DNA of 64,000 nt. Origin: Bolinopsis microptera. Taxonomy: Eukaryota > Ctenophora > Tentaculata > Lobata > Bolinopsidae. The position numbers and the translations under genes are program-made. The notes under the pieces are model-generated. The model did no database searches. It was not told the origin of the DNA and worked only from the letters and a program-made list of their open reading frames with translations. The stretch lies in the NCBI RefSeq assembly GCF_026151205.1, contig NC_087077.1, positions 9,415,983-9,479,982 of the forward strand. The letters run 5' to 3'. Shown here piece after piece: positions 32,272 through 45,637 of the stretch; within the stretch, counting starts at the first letter, position 1, and every line of letters begins with the position of its first letter.

Positions 32272-35200
32272 TTAGCAGCCTATGGGGGACTTGGCAAGGT
32301 AGCCGTTAGCATCCAGTCCCATTCTTCCTACAGCAAGGACAGCCTCGTCTACTTTGGTGATTTCGCTGTCGCCCATCTCGTCGAGTAGGATTTTTATCTT
32401 CTGGTGACTCTCTGCACACCAAGCGTTTGCTAGCACAATCTCACCGGTATCTCCCTGGAATGTAACAGTTTGTGGTGACATTGTTTTAGCATATATGGTA
32501 AATTACCATGTATGTTAAGAACTATTACCAGTGGTAATAGTCCTGAATTCCGTCTCGACAATTCATCACATTATAACATTCATTATATCGATGTTTGATA
32601 AACAGTTTCCAAACATACTTTATTGTAAAAATTGAAAAGAATTTCACATGTAGTCACCAGTAACACAGCCTGACAATTAATTTAAACTATCTAAACTATT
32701 AATAACTGGTTGCTAAATTAATTACCTTTTCAGCCATGTTGTTAGACCGACTAATAACAGAGGCCATGCTCTGGAGCAGAATGGCCACGTCAGCGACCCT
32801 GTTTAGAAGAACTTGTTGCGAGATTATATTCTTCTTGTGTTTTATCACCTGTTCGCTGACTGACACGCTGAACTTTGATATGTCTCCTCTCAGCTGAGAA
32901 GGGGGTGGTCAGGTCATGGGTTGTGAAAGTATTGTTTAAACAGAAGGTTTGTTACATTTAAAGAAATTATCAATTGTATTTGAAGGATGTTAACCAAGGG
33001 AAAAAGGAAATCGCGATTATTTAGGCCAAAAATCGCGGCACCGCGACATGCCAAACTAGGCGAAATCGCCAGACCTCGCCAGAACGGAACTCGATGTTCC
33101 ACTTCTAAAAATGATCTTTTGTGGGGACCGAGGGCTCATCGTCCGAGTTTAAAGCAGACACACCTGAGTATGTTCGTAGAAATATTTCCTTTACCCTCGG
33201 CCTCATGAGATGTTGTCCGTATTGAGTTCGCTAACGTTTGTTATAAAGTTATAATATAGATTGACTAGTATAATAATAACCCGTGCCTTCGGCCGAGACC
33301 ACACAGACATTCTGGGATTATTAGTATAGATAGTTTTAACAATCGAGCATGATTCAATGCCACTTTACATACTATAAACTAACCTTATGCCTAACACATT
33401 ACATATTTTATTTCCTCATCTTTGCCCTTGCTCAATGCTTGTGAAAGTGGATTCCTGGAAATCAATTGTTTTCCACAGTTTATGCTACCATGATCATTAT
33501 GAGCCTAACACATTTTATTCGGTTTAATTTACTGAAGTCCGTACCTATTAGTAGTACCTACCTCTCGAAATAATTGTTTACTGGCAATCATTTGTTAACT
33601 GATCAATTAGTTTAAATTTAATAAGCTAATCCTCACCATATCTACTGAGGGTGCTAGATCTGAGTGCACGTTGCACTTCAGCGGGGCAGCTGGTAAGAAC
33701 TTGTTCTTCATTAACCCCATCATAGCACCCATTGTACCTGGAATTATAAACATGCTTGTAAATTAGATAACAGTTGTGACCAGGATGACGTGAGGAGGGG
33801 ATGGATACAATAACATAGCTAGTGTTGCAATTTTTACATACTTAATTGAGTCAAACTTGTAAGCTCAAAGAAAATGTGTACTACTAAAATTCATTATGTC
33901 TAAAATTCATTACCTGCACTTTTCAATTTCTTGCCAATATCTTGTACGCCATTAAGTGCAACGAAAAGTTTCAGAATATCATTGGTTCCCTCAAATATTC
34001 TGAAAATTCTGAGATCCCTCATCCACCTCTCAATCCCAACGTCTTTCATGAAACCAGCTCCTCCTAAGATCTGAATAGTTTCATCGCACACGTCCCATGC
34101 TGCTTGACTTGCAAATATCTTACTGGAATGTAGAGTGGTATTAGAAGGCGTTATTATTGGGAAAAGCACGAATATTTTGCGAATTAAATTCTGACATTGG
34201 ACTGCCAGAGACAAAGCTGAAGGCTGATTTTAATGCAGCAATTGTTAATTTTCTTTTCATATCTATTCCCTTTCAAAGCGTGCCTTTCTTCTCGTATTAG
34301 CGTGTTTTGTCTGCATATTAATCAAATTAAATAGTTCATACAGTGTCACTTATATTGTCCTATGATTTGGCTCCTCGATTTTCAACATTAATACTGTCGT
34401 CTTGGTCATATTAAACGTTTCTCACAATAAGTATTACCTGATGGCTGCTTCCAGTTGATACTCGGGAGCTCCCCTGTCCATGTTTCCACACAGCATGTAC
34501 GCCATCGACTGAAAACATACTGTTGTTAATTTAAAGTATAACAAATGATTCCTAATTTTGTCCGATAACAAGCGGGAAATTTCAGTGCAGTTTACATAAT
34601 GTTAAGAGACTCAATACACTTGTTACGTACACTTTAAGGTGAAAACAGACCAGTTAACGTAAAGATGTAATGCGGTAAAAGAAATCACATGGAATATTTA
34701 GTTGAAGAATATCTTAATTGATGGTTAACAAATTTTTAGGTTTCCAATTTTCCAATTTTTATGGCGGTTTCGTAAGTATGTTTTTATTTTTTCTGCTCAC
34801 TGCTTTATTATTTACTTTAGTCTTGAGCAGGCACCAGACATGCGAACGATGCTCTGAAAATATTGTATGATTCTGTTGTCTCATTCTAATGGACAACTAA
34901 TGTGTCAACAAAAGATTAATTAAACTCAGACCCCTCTTAAATTAGAGTTGAAGGACATATCACTATATCGACAAAGCTCTTAATAAACAAATTCCTTCCG
35001 ATTTTAGATCACAGTTGCTATTCTTCTTACTGCAAGAATGTTCATAGTTTAACTATCAGCTTTTGACTAAGCCATTTAATGGTATTTCGACTTGCGAGGG
35101 AGGTTATGTGCGGCGGTTATTTGGGTTAATCCTGATTTAACTTAAGACATATTCTCATATTACATGTCAGGATTCATCAGAAGTTCAGAAGCCTAGCAAT

Positions 35201-38200
35201 TATAAAATTCAGATAACATTACCGATTACTCTTTTATACCGTGTCCAGTATTTTCAAATAAATTAGTAGGACACAGTTTGCCGGTTGTAGTCCAAATTTA
35301 CATTACCTCATTGCTAGAATTTATTCCTTAAAACAAATTTTCCAAAAATTGTTCCAGATTCTCCCTCCAGAAATTAAGATAATATTACTGATTACTCTTT
35401 TATGCCGTGGGAGTAAATTAGCAGGACACAGTTTGCCCCTTGTAGTCCAAATTTACATTACCTCATTGCTAGAATTCATTCCTTAAAACAAATTTCCAAA
35501 AATTGTTCCAGATTCTCCCTCCTTGCATGTTCCACCCTCTTTGAGAGTGAGACCTATTACTGTAGGCATATTTTTCAAAATTTGCAGAACTTTTCCTTTG
35601 ACCCTTAAATTGGCACAACAAAATCTTTCTGGATTTATCATTTCACATTGCTTCATTTCAATTCTGGAAGCAAATTTCCTGAAATATTTTTCGAGCTCAT
35701 CAGTTTGTTGGGCAAGTATTAGTGCATTTATTAGTGATTAGTAAGATATAATATTTGCTCTTGTTGTTCAAACAAGTTCCCCTTGACGTGATGTGTCTCT
35801 TAAATCTTGATTCATTGTAGTTAAATGTTGTAGCAATGTTAAACGTTTAATATCGCCAAAGTTTTCACAGACTAATATTAGATACTACAAATTCCATCAA
35901 CACAATATCCGGAGATGTACTTCTGTCTTACTTGCTGTAAAGAAAAACAAATGAAGATACATTTGATATTAACATGATATTGTATTAGCAGTTAGCACTG
36001 ACGTATTTGCTTCCGTTGTAATTAAATAGAATTATTTTAATCAGTTTTTGCTTATCCAACTTGTTTTGGTTGAGTTGATATCTGTTAAACTTTATCGCCA
36101 ACAATTTGCCCAGATCTTATGGGGGTTTGTTGCCACTTTAAACATCACCGTGGGAACCCGAATCTCAGAGGGCCTTATGGTTGGCCACCGAAATATCTAA
36201 ACCCGATTACCTACTCCCCACTGATCTATAAGCCTTCGTCAAAATGGTTGCGAAGAAAATTAAGCCCGAAAATTATTCTAGAAAGAAGGTGAAGAAAGAG
36301 CTAGAGATGACATTTGCTGCTGGGACTACTCGACCCCACTCATTTCCTACAACGATGACTGGCGGAATTGTCAGAAATTCGCTGATGCCATCGATGACAG
36401 ACGCAAAAGAGGAAAGTTGGTCGATGTCTTTTATGACAGACGGAATAAATGGGCACTGGATGATGACAACTCCAAACTGGTATGAACAGGAGATGGAGTT
36501 TAAAAAGCAAAATGAAGCGTCAATATCCTTGGCAATTACTTCTCTTCTCATTGGTAAGATTTAGCGAATTGAATGTTTCTAATTTAAAGGCATTTTCTAC
36601 TAAGTACTGCGTAAATACTAAATTCAATATAAAATCCAAAAAGAGTTATATGTCCTAGAACTCTTAACTGATATCATTTATAGCACCATTATACATTTCT
36701 ATATAACACATTAATTCGCCCAATGTAGGACTATTTGGTCTGCCTGCAAACATTCAGATCCTAGCCTACTACTGGAGTAAGAGAGGTAACTTGGTTCCCT
36801 CCCTCTATCTGGCCCTCTCTTTCACAGATTTTATTGTGTGCCTGACAGCAATACTCCATTTCGTCGCCATGTTACTCGTAATAGCAGGTATTTTCTTAAA
36901 CAAGTTGCGAAAGTAAGGTTTGTGAAAATTATTCACCGAATAAGATTTTATATATTTGTGGATTGATGAACTGATTTTCAGATGACTTTTGCTTTACAGA
37001 CATCAATCTTAAATCCTGATTTCTCCTAGATGTTTACGACGAGTCACCAGTGCTGACCCCCTATCTCGGTGTTGTGTTCTCCTTGACGACACTAATCTTG
37101 CGAGTTTCTGTCTTTGTCAACGTGGTGCTGATTGTAGTCCGAACCATCAATATAACCCGACCTTTCTACCAAGTGAACATTAAAAAAATGTGGATAGCAA
37201 TCTTCATCTGCCCTATAGTCCTGCTGCCTATTATAATCTATGATGCTGTTCAAATAGGAGAATTAGAAACATCATTTGGGAGTAAGATCCGATACGTCTT
37301 TCTCCCATTCGTTGGAGACTTCTGTATCAAGGACATAGTGGTCTCAGTGGCAAACATTCAAGCCAAGAAGGGTAGTAAGAAATCAATACAAATTCCACAG
37401 GGAGTAACCTTTGCTACATCTTGCGCTCCCTTCATCTTAGCGGTTATAATTTCACTGGCATGTTTAGCAATCAACTGGAGGAAGCTTTCCACTAGCCAGA
37501 AAAAGATGTCCGCCAGCAAGAGTGGCGAAAGTAGCAATACAGAACGGGAAGTAACGATCACAATCGGAATGCTGACCACAGTCTTCTCGTTATGTAACAC
37601 CGTGTACGCAGCATTCCTGACTCTGTGCTGGATTCTTAACCTAGACTACTGGAGTGATCAACGTGTCTTGCAGCTGTGCTACTTGACAAGCACGGTATTC
37701 CCTTTTTTAAGCTCGGCGCTCAATCCGGTTATCTTGATATGGAGGAGCAAAAAGTTGATGGAGTCACTGAAGAATAGGCTGCTCTGCAGAAATCCTAAGA
37801 AGATCGAAAATGCAACCTGTAGTAGTACGGCCGCAACGATCTTTACGAGGAAGCTATGAAGCTATTGATGAATTATATGCAAACAAATATAACTTACTAT
37901 GTCTTCAGTTTCCTTAATTAAAAGAGATTATCTATAATCCAAAACCATGGCCACAGGGCATAAAAAAGTTTTCTTTGTGTTAAATTTCTTACCTCATTTG
38001 CATAGCACAATAGATTCATCCTTGCGATCTTCTGCTGTATTCCCTGGTATTCTCTGAGGTTACTAACGAACTGTTTTCTGGTATTTGCGTGATCCGTGGA
38101 TTTGGCAATCAACATTTTCATTGTGCCAGTTAGACACGCCCCCATACCAAATCTGCCGTTGTTCAGGATGTTCATGGCAACCTGGGTTTTTCGATGTTTT

Positions 38201-41200
38201 AAAGTTTGATTGTATAAAGATATGGGATTTATTTTGGATTTTCGAATTTCATGGAATTACTTTTCTTGCCATAGTCCGGCTTTTTATCTAAGAAATGGTA
38301 TTCAGTTGAGTCTGAAGGTTAAGATTAAAACAGAATGAAGAACGAAAGTAAGATGAGCCACTAATTCACTTTCTTACCAATAAGATAATACGGAAAAGTA
38401 AAATTAATATAGTTACCTTGAAACCACCTCCCTCTTCACCAAGAACATTTTCCACGGGAATTTCACAGTTCTCGAAGTATACTTCAGCAGTATTGGAACA
38501 TTTAATTCCCATTTTCTTCTCTGGTGGGCCACTGAAATTATACACGTCAGATAAAATCAAGGTTATCTTCTAACATAATTGTGAAACCTCGAAAATGTGA
38601 CGCATGTGCTGGAGAGTTTAAGAAGTAGAAGTTCCACTGCCGTGAATCTACGAAAAAAACTGCGCGCAGTATAATATTAAAGCGCGCACAGATTTCTGAA
38701 CATATTTTGCGTCTCGCACTCTGCAAATATGCAACTGCGTTCAGCCGTTTTGGTAACATGGACGAGTCTTATCTAATTGTGACGTCACAATATATACATT
38801 TTGAGATCACGTGATTGTACTAAAGCTAATTATACAACATATACAAGCACACAGGTGAATTCACAGTAGCAAAACAGTTAACAAAATTAATTTACTACGT
38901 GTAACATTGGAACACACCCAGCGAAGATGCCAATTTGTAAGAATATTGAATTATAAGCAATTAATTTAAGCAGCGAAATGCATTTATGTTATGACTCATT
39001 TTGTGCGAAATTGATACGAGCCACGAGGCCTACCAAATCAGTATTTGCCACAATGCAGAACAAAAACTGAAGAGTAATAACTTACTGGCTGACACCCCCG
39101 AAGGCTCGCTCCACAATAAATGCGGTTATTTTGTCTTTAGGTTCGCCAGTCTTTTTGTCTATTCCAGGCGTTTTAGCGAAAACTGTGAAGATCTGAAAAA
39201 CAGAAATTCGTCAATATCATGATTAGTTATTAGATTAACGTGGTTCATTGGTCCTACTGCCGCAGAAAGAATAAAACGATACAATTATTTATTATATATT
39301 TATTTATAAGTTATTTATTATCTATTTATTTATAAATTATTTATTATCTATTTTAACATCCACCAGTGCTACATGATTTCACTTACCTCTGCAATTCCAC
39401 CGTTACTGATCCATATTTTAGCACCGTTCATAACGTAGTGTGTACCAGCCTCATTCAGCACTGCCCTCGTTTTGATGGACTGTAATATAAACAATACTTA
39501 GTATTCCATAAAGCTATTAATTAATAAATTATCTTAGCTCAAGGTATTTTTTATGAGAACATCCTGCTGCAAAAATCATAACAATGTTTGAGGGTAAAAT
39601 ATTGCGAATCTGTCTGTAATGAAAACACAGTACGTGTCTCAATTTGGCAACACGATTAGAATGGGAGATTGAGTTAATGGAAGGGCTGAATCTCCCAAAA
39701 GTAGATTAAAGGAGCCACCTGTGTACTGCGTACTGCGTAGCATGTGTAATTTTAACTGATCACACTAATTCAGGAAGAAAAACTTAGAGGTACAACTCAT
39801 CGAAAAGAAATTGAATCTATTGCAGTCTTGATAACTGATATAACAATACTTATTTACCAATCAATATGTACTTGTAGGACAAGTACACAGTTTTCAATAG
39901 TAGGGCTATTTATCACAGGGCGATCCGTTTCATTTTAGAGAAATTCAAAATCAATTTAGGTAACACCAGCTGTAGTAAGATGATAAGAGCTCCTTGCAAA
40001 AGTGGACTTTGAATCTCTCGACTATATAAAACACAGAATATAAAACGTACGCTAGCATCAGATCCGCTGCTAGGCTCAGTAAGACAGAAACAAGCGAACA
40101 CATCTCCTGACGCCAGGGAAGGGAGGTACTTCTCCTTCTGCTCCTCGTTACCGTACAGGAGTATTCCTTTGTAGCCAATACTTTGATGTGCTCCAGTGTG
40201 TATACCTGCATAAATAACGTCCAGGTAATGTATATAATAACATCTATAAACGAAAGAGTACATAAAGAGGCTCAGCCTATTTACGCTTTCTAAGACTCCT
40301 CCGTTTAATATGTCTTATAAAAATACATCAAAGTAATTCAATATTAAACGATTCTCTGTGGAAACTGGAATGGACTCATAACCAGTAACCACCATATCCG
40401 TAAAAAGATTTAATTAAGCTGTATATGCAGTCTTATCAAGTCTGGAATAGAAAGTACCAGTTCGTTATAATAAGACCCGGAAAGAAACCTGATCCCATAA
40501 TATTGGTTACAGTTCACATTTTTTAAATATCACGCGATAAAGAATACATATATTACAAGGCGCAGGTATTTGAACAACTTGGAAAATAAAGGTCAGTTTT
40601 CACACGTCATGTTAAAACTTTTTACCAAAAGTTTTCCAAGCAATGTACAGAGTTGAATAGATATTCAATAATTATAATAAAATGGAGATTGTAAAAATAT
40701 GCCCTTTTCCGTATGTGCCAGCTCAGTAAATAATACTCAGTAAAGTTGTTGTTAAAAGTATGGGCAGGTGCATGCAGATAAACAAACATACAAACCGTCA
40801 GTACACTTTCAAAACATACGTATTGCAATCTATCAGTACATACCAAGACCAAGATCGTATTCGCCGGTGAGTTCTCCAAATTTAGCGTACATCGTGTTAG
40901 TGAGAGCAACACCTCCATACTCTTCTGGTACCTAAGTTAGTGTGTTAGTGAGAGCAACACCTCCATACTCTTCTGGTACCTAAGTTAGTGTGTTAGTGAG
41001 AGCAACACCTCCATACTCTTCTGGTACCTAAGTTAGTGTGTTAGTGAGAGCAACACCTCCATACTCTTCTGGTACCTAAGTTAGTGTGTTAGTGAGAGCA
41101 ACACCTCCATACTCTTCTGGTACCTAAGTTAGTGTGTTAGTGAGAGCAACACCTCCATACTCTTCTGGTACCTAAGTTAGTGTGTTAGTGAGAGCAACAC

Positions 41201-43994
41201 CTCCATACTCTTCTGGTACCTAAGTTAGTGTGTTAGTGAGAGCAACACCTCCATACTCTTCTGGTACCTAAGTTAGTGTGTTAGTGAGAGCAACACCTCC
41301 ATACTCTTCTGGTACCTAAGTTAGTGTGTTAGTGAGAGCAACACCTCCATACTCTTCTGGTACCTAAGTTAGTGTGTTAGTGAGAGCAACACCTCCATAC
41401 TCTTCTGGTACCTAAGTTAGTGTGTTAGTGAGAGCAACACCTCCATACTCTTCTGGTACCTAAGTTAGTGTGTTAGTGAGAGCAACACCTCCATACTCTT
41501 CTGGTACCTAAGTTAGTGTGTTAGTGAGAGCAACACCTCCATACTCTTCTGGTACCTAAGTTAGTGTGTTAGTGAGAGCAACACCTCCATACTCTTCTGG
41601 TACCTAAGTTAGTGTGTTAGTGAGAGCAACACCTCCATACTCTTCTGGTACCTAAGTTAGTGTGTTAGTGAGAGCAACACCTCCATACTCTTCTGGTACC
41701 TAAGTTAGTGTGTTAGTGAGAGCAACACCTCCATACTCTTCTGGTACCTAAGTTAGTGTGTTAGTGAGAGCAACACCTCCATACTCTTCTGGTACCTAAG
41801 TTAGTGTGTTAGTGAGAGCAACACCTCCATACTCTTCTGGTACCTAAGTTAGTGTGTTAGTGAGAGCAACACCTCCATACTCTTCTGGTACCTAAGTTAG
41901 TGTGTTAGTGAGAGCAACACCTCCATACTCTTCTGGTACCTAAGTTAGTGTGTTAGTGAGAGCAACACCTCCATACTCTTCTGGTACCTAAGTTAGTGTG
42001 TTAGTGAGAGCAACACCTCCATACTCTTCTGGTACCTAAGTTAGTGTGTTAGTGAGAGCAACACCTCCATACTCTTCTGGTACATAAGTTAGTGTGTTAG
42101 TGAGAGCAACACCTCCATACTCTTTTGGTACCTAAGTTTTAAAACTCGGTATAATCACAATACTCTAGAGAGATATTAGATATAAATATGTACTCTAGAG
42201 TACTGATATCTGGATAATATCCGGTTGGAAGGGACAAGTCCTTGTCTCTTCCAACCGGATATTATCCAGATATCAGTATTTCAATCACGAGATTAATAAA
42301 CAGCGAACTACTCCGTTATTTGGTACTCTAGAGTGTTCAACTTATTAGAGAATATTATAATCCTTCTATGTTGGGCTAACTGGTGTATCAAAATTCAGAG
42401 TAAAGATTAAGAAGACCGTACAGGAATTACTGTGGTCAATAGAAAATCCTTATAATATTTGTTCAGTGCAGCTGTTCTAAAGAACATTTTGCTGCGATTG
42501 CAACATTTCATATTTATCATCTCTAGATGAGTTATACTTTTGTTCACTTTTACACATTTGCTCACATCACTCACAGTCAGCCGCTCTGACATGGTTAACC
42601 ACCTTCCTTGTGTTGTTGGTTAATCATATGAGCGGGATATAAATACCTCATTTTATTTTATTTCATTTCATAACTTAATCGCGTGATAAACCTAGATTTT
42701 TCACACGTTCAGGATAAAAACGTTCGTTTTAACTTGTTTATTTTTCCAGCAGCCTACTAAGCCTACAATAAATCACACATAATTACTCTGTGTTTAACAC
42801 AAAGTACGTACCATGAGGCCGTACATGCCCAGAGCTCTCATCTGATCAAGTTGTTCTTCTGGGATCTTCTCGTTGGAATCGTTCCCAGCTGCATCGTTTG
42901 TTTCCTGTACAAGGTAGAGATAGAACTTACTGCTTACTAGTAAAATAGATATCTAGCAAAGTAAACTAGCATCTCATATTTCGGCATACAATGGTCTCAT
43001 CTGCCAGCTTTATTACAGTTCCAGTAGTTAACGGCTTTTAACAATAGTTTTTTTTGAGATGATTTAGTTGTTTAGTTGTTTGTTGCTGACTATGTTTACC
43101 TCACCATTTAGAACCACTCTCACATGGTTTTCCCTGCCACTTGTGTCAGTTGCTATCCATTATATGGGCGGTATACACTATACAACTTACACGCATGTTC
43201 TTTCATTTCATTTCAAGTTATTCCAGCGTTATGTACTATTTTAACATTTGGCGACAAGCATTAACCGATGTCCGAATAAATTTTATTGTAAATTCGAGAT
43301 AAACTTGATGAGAAATAATCATAACAAGTTGTATACAATCACAAAGCTATGCATAACAAAAATTTAATGCAAAACAAGGAGCACACAGAACTTGTCTATT
43401 TATTATAAACCCTACCACTATACCTGGAAGAAAGAGTGTCCTGCCTCCATCATCATGGAGATGGTTTCCTTTTGTTCGGCTGACAGTACATCAGGGTAAG
43501 GGAACAGCTCCTCCTCGCGCAGTTCTCCCAGAAATATACCACGTGCAAATGACGTGTTTGCTGTTTCGCCAAGATATCGCTTACATGTCACCGCTACGGG
43601 CTGATATGCTCTGGGGAAAGTATTGGGTTATTATTACGCACGTAATTATGTTCTGAAGATACAAGTCACGCTGGTCAACAAGTATTTAGGATATTTCCAT
43701 TCAAGATATTTTCAAACTGAGGATAAACTCAGATGATAATTTTTAGCATTGAACGAAGGCGATTACAGGAGCTTTTTCATGATCATCAGCTGGCCCACAA
43801 GGTCTGTTGAAAACTGCACGTGTTTCTAAATGATTTGTTGGTAAAAATGATCTGCCAGCTCTAGGAGACTAAAATAGTTCAAAATCCATCTGGCAGAGAA
43901 TCCTAACGATCTAACTTGTCATTAAACAGTAATGAGATTCTTACCTGAGAGCTTTAGCGGAGTTGTAGAGAAGTGATGCACTTCTTAGTGACAT
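32272..43994 (-). CDS. ACADVL: Very-long-chain acyl-CoA dehydrogenase, 14 exons, 602 aa
   Basis: FAD-dependent alpha,beta-dehydrogenation of long-chain acyl-CoA, the first step of mitochondrial beta-oxidation. Exons (minus): 43994-43945, 43610-43424, 42904-42812, 40931-40844, 40205-40051, 39479-39387, 39192-39086, 38531-38417, 38181-37993, 34508-34438, 34122-33914, 33737-33637, 32893-32726, 32454-32272. All phases agree (1809 nt). The start [17 protein letters not shown] is a basic, Ser/Leu-rich presequence of mitochondrial type. Family motifs: [35 protein letters not shown] (FAD/substrate), [17 protein letters not shown], and RIFEGTND with catalytic Glu at about residue 427. A C-terminal extension ending LAKSPIGC places it with ACADVL/ACAD9 rather than the short-chain members. 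ACAD9 remains possible. A GPCR gene lies antisense in the intron between exons 9 and 10, and a 48-bp array replicates the acceptor of exon 4. Confidence 0.93.
35213..35521. repeat. Tandem duplication of about 150-170 bp in an intron
   Basis: Two direct copies share TTACTCTTTTATRCCGTG, AGGACACAGTTTGCC, TTGTAGTCCAAATTTACATT and end TTCCAGATTCTCCCTCC. They differ by a 25-base gap. The block lies in the long intron, upstream of the nested receptor gene. The rest of 34509-36243 shows no further gene. Confidence 0.85.
36244..37859 (+). CDS. Rhodopsin-class GPCR (orphan), three exons, 432 aa
   Basis: Exons 36244-36553, 36729-36887 and 37030-37859 join in phase (G across each junction). The N-terminus of about 90 residues is Met/Lys/Thr-rich and starts before TM1. 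TM1 has GLPANIQIL, with the conserved Asn; TM2 has [10 protein letters not shown], with the conserved Asp; TM3 ends LIVVRTINI in place of DRY. TM5 follows a short extracellular loop. A third loop with [19 protein letters not shown] precedes TM6. TM7 has [11 protein letters not shown], where NPxxY has lost its Tyr. A C-tail of about 35 residues follows TM7. The ligand cannot be predicted. The gene sits wholly inside an intron of the acyl-CoA dehydrogenase gene on the opposite strand. No TM6 FxxCW is seen: the segment reads [16 protein letters not shown]. An upstream exon may exist, but the ATG at 36244 gives an adequate start. Confidence 0.85.
40889..42137. repeat. 48-bp minisatellite of about 25 copies spanning an exon acceptor
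   Basis: Units start TGTGTTAGTGAGAGCAACAC every 48 bp from 40941 to 42093, and exon 4 of the dehydrogenase gene supplies a further copy. On the minus strand each unit contains CACTAACACACTAACTTAG/GTACCAGAAGAG, that is, the native 3' splice site and the first 37 or so coding bases of the exon. Only two or three single-base variants occur, all near the distal end (42084, 42125), so the array is young. Each unit reads [15 protein letters not shown] then TAG, so only the last acceptor gives a correct protein. Confidence 0.97.
42202..42277. repeat. 76-bp near-perfect palindrome
   Basis: Starts ACTGATATCTGGATAATATC and folds back on itself about position 42239.5, with one mismatched pair and a 2-base loop (GACAAG-TC-CTTGTC). 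It is bordered by ACTCTAGAGT-type words at about 42163, 42191 and 42323, which may mark the ends of a small MITE. It lies in an intron of the dehydrogenase gene next to the 48-bp array. Confidence 0.9.
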
Positions 43995-45637
43995 GATTAA
44001 TCTGAACGGTCATTGTTCATCATTAAATTATGATAAGTAATATGAACCAAAAAATTGGCCAGAAAGTGATTATGTAATAATGCTTGAACGACCCTTAAAA
44101 ATAAGCGAATTAATACTGTGAGTACTTCTCGAGAAGCGAAAGCATAGAAGTTAGCATAGCAATTTGATTCTGAGGAAATCAGCATTTCTATATTTAACAA
44201 ATTATCATATCATATAAGCTGCTGTGAGCTTTGTGTTCCATCCCATTAATAGCACAGCTATAGGAAATAGAATACAGGCGAGATCAACTCACCAGATCTC
44301 AGGCCCTTGTCTTCAAAAACTTTCTAAATTTGAATTTTATTGACTTACTTTTAACTTAGTACAAAGATTCCAATTTTGTCATCTAATGAAGCTGTTTAAC
44401 TTTGTGAGTTTGGATACCATAGCGTATTTGTGTACTTTTAAATTTGATTAAGCCAGGGATGGACTAAGTAATAATTTGATAGGCAAACTACACCTGGAAG
44501 ATATTATAATTCTTAGGGACGACTTAAATTATATGATAATAAACATTAATATATATTAAAGTTTCCGTAAAGGAGACATTACGCAGGACCACCTGCATTT
44601 AATTACTATTTTACCTGCGTATTTCAAACGTTTCAGTAAGCCGTTTATTTAAATAGAACTATGATTTTAGCTTTTCACAAGCACCTGCTCAAACCGCCTT
44701 CAATATTTCCCCCTAACAGCAAATTGTATTAGTCAAATATATTTAATTTTGTTGCCATCGCAAATCCATATATTGCGTGTCCTGAAATCTCGCTCAATTT
44801 AAGATAACAAATCATTTCCAGCTGATAAAACTGAGACACACCTGGTTCAGAGACCTTCAAACTTGTCAGCTCTAATCGCTTCTTACTCAAAAACCCTCTT
44901 TTTAAATCGAAGATTGCTGACATTTCGTTGCACTTCAATGCTATCTCGTTTGATCATCCACTTTGCTCAATTAGGAAGTGAACTAGTTTAACATTACTTC
45001 TATAACCAAGAGACTTCTCACTTCCATAGTAATTTTTCTACACCTGGCTGACTAAAATTAGATTTGAGTCTAATACTTTTCTTTTAAAACTGACTGCAAC
45101 CGACAGTATTTACTTTTATCAAGAAGCACCTGTTTTCAGTCTTGTAGCACTTGTTTGACAATAAAAAGCGTGTGCACAGTCAAAAGCCAGTTTCAGTTCA
45201 ATTCAAAATTTATTCGATTAATCTTTGATTCCTTAAGTTTTAGAGCATCCTAACTTTAACAAAAATGTCATTTTGCACAAAAAACTTGTTTTTTTATCCA
45301 AATACTTAAAGCCTTGGAAGTTTGTTGACACCATTATCAACAAATGACTGAAGCCATGTTTCCAGCGGTTACAGGGTTATAGTTTCATCTGATCATGACT
45401 TAATCCCACTGTTTCCAGACTGTTTACAGGACAGTTCTATAGCACAACTGCCATGATGGCAATGCCATCTTTAATTTCTTCCACCAAATCGCATTTGGTT
45501 GTTATTCACCACTCATCACTAAATCCCCCTTTTTATACTTTTAGAATCTAATTTCAATAAAGATTTTAAAACCCATAAAATAATGAATTATCTAATAATA
45601 ATAAAAATAATAAAATACTTCTAGGTTGAAGATCATC
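43995..45637. other. Intergenic region between the dehydrogenase and the second GPCR
   Basis: No credible coding frame. The two genes are transcribed away from each other, so both promoters should lie here, but I see no distinctive element. An acceptor-like ACTTCTAG lies 13 bases before the GPCR ATG (45620-45624), so the receptor gene may have an upstream non-coding exon in this interval. Confidence 0.5.

Noticed and set aside
33272-33325. Tiny element with ACTAGTATAATAAT and inverse ATTATTAGTAT
   Set aside because: Possibly a MITE of about 50 bp, but no second copy was noticed, so not listed as a feature.
36273-36551. Minus-strand frame opposite GPCR exon 1
   Set aside because: Shadow of the receptor exon; the plus strand has splice sites and receptor motifs that join in phase.
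40889-42137. CRISPR-like array
   Set aside because: The 48-bp repeats are contiguous with no unique spacers, and the genome is an animal's.
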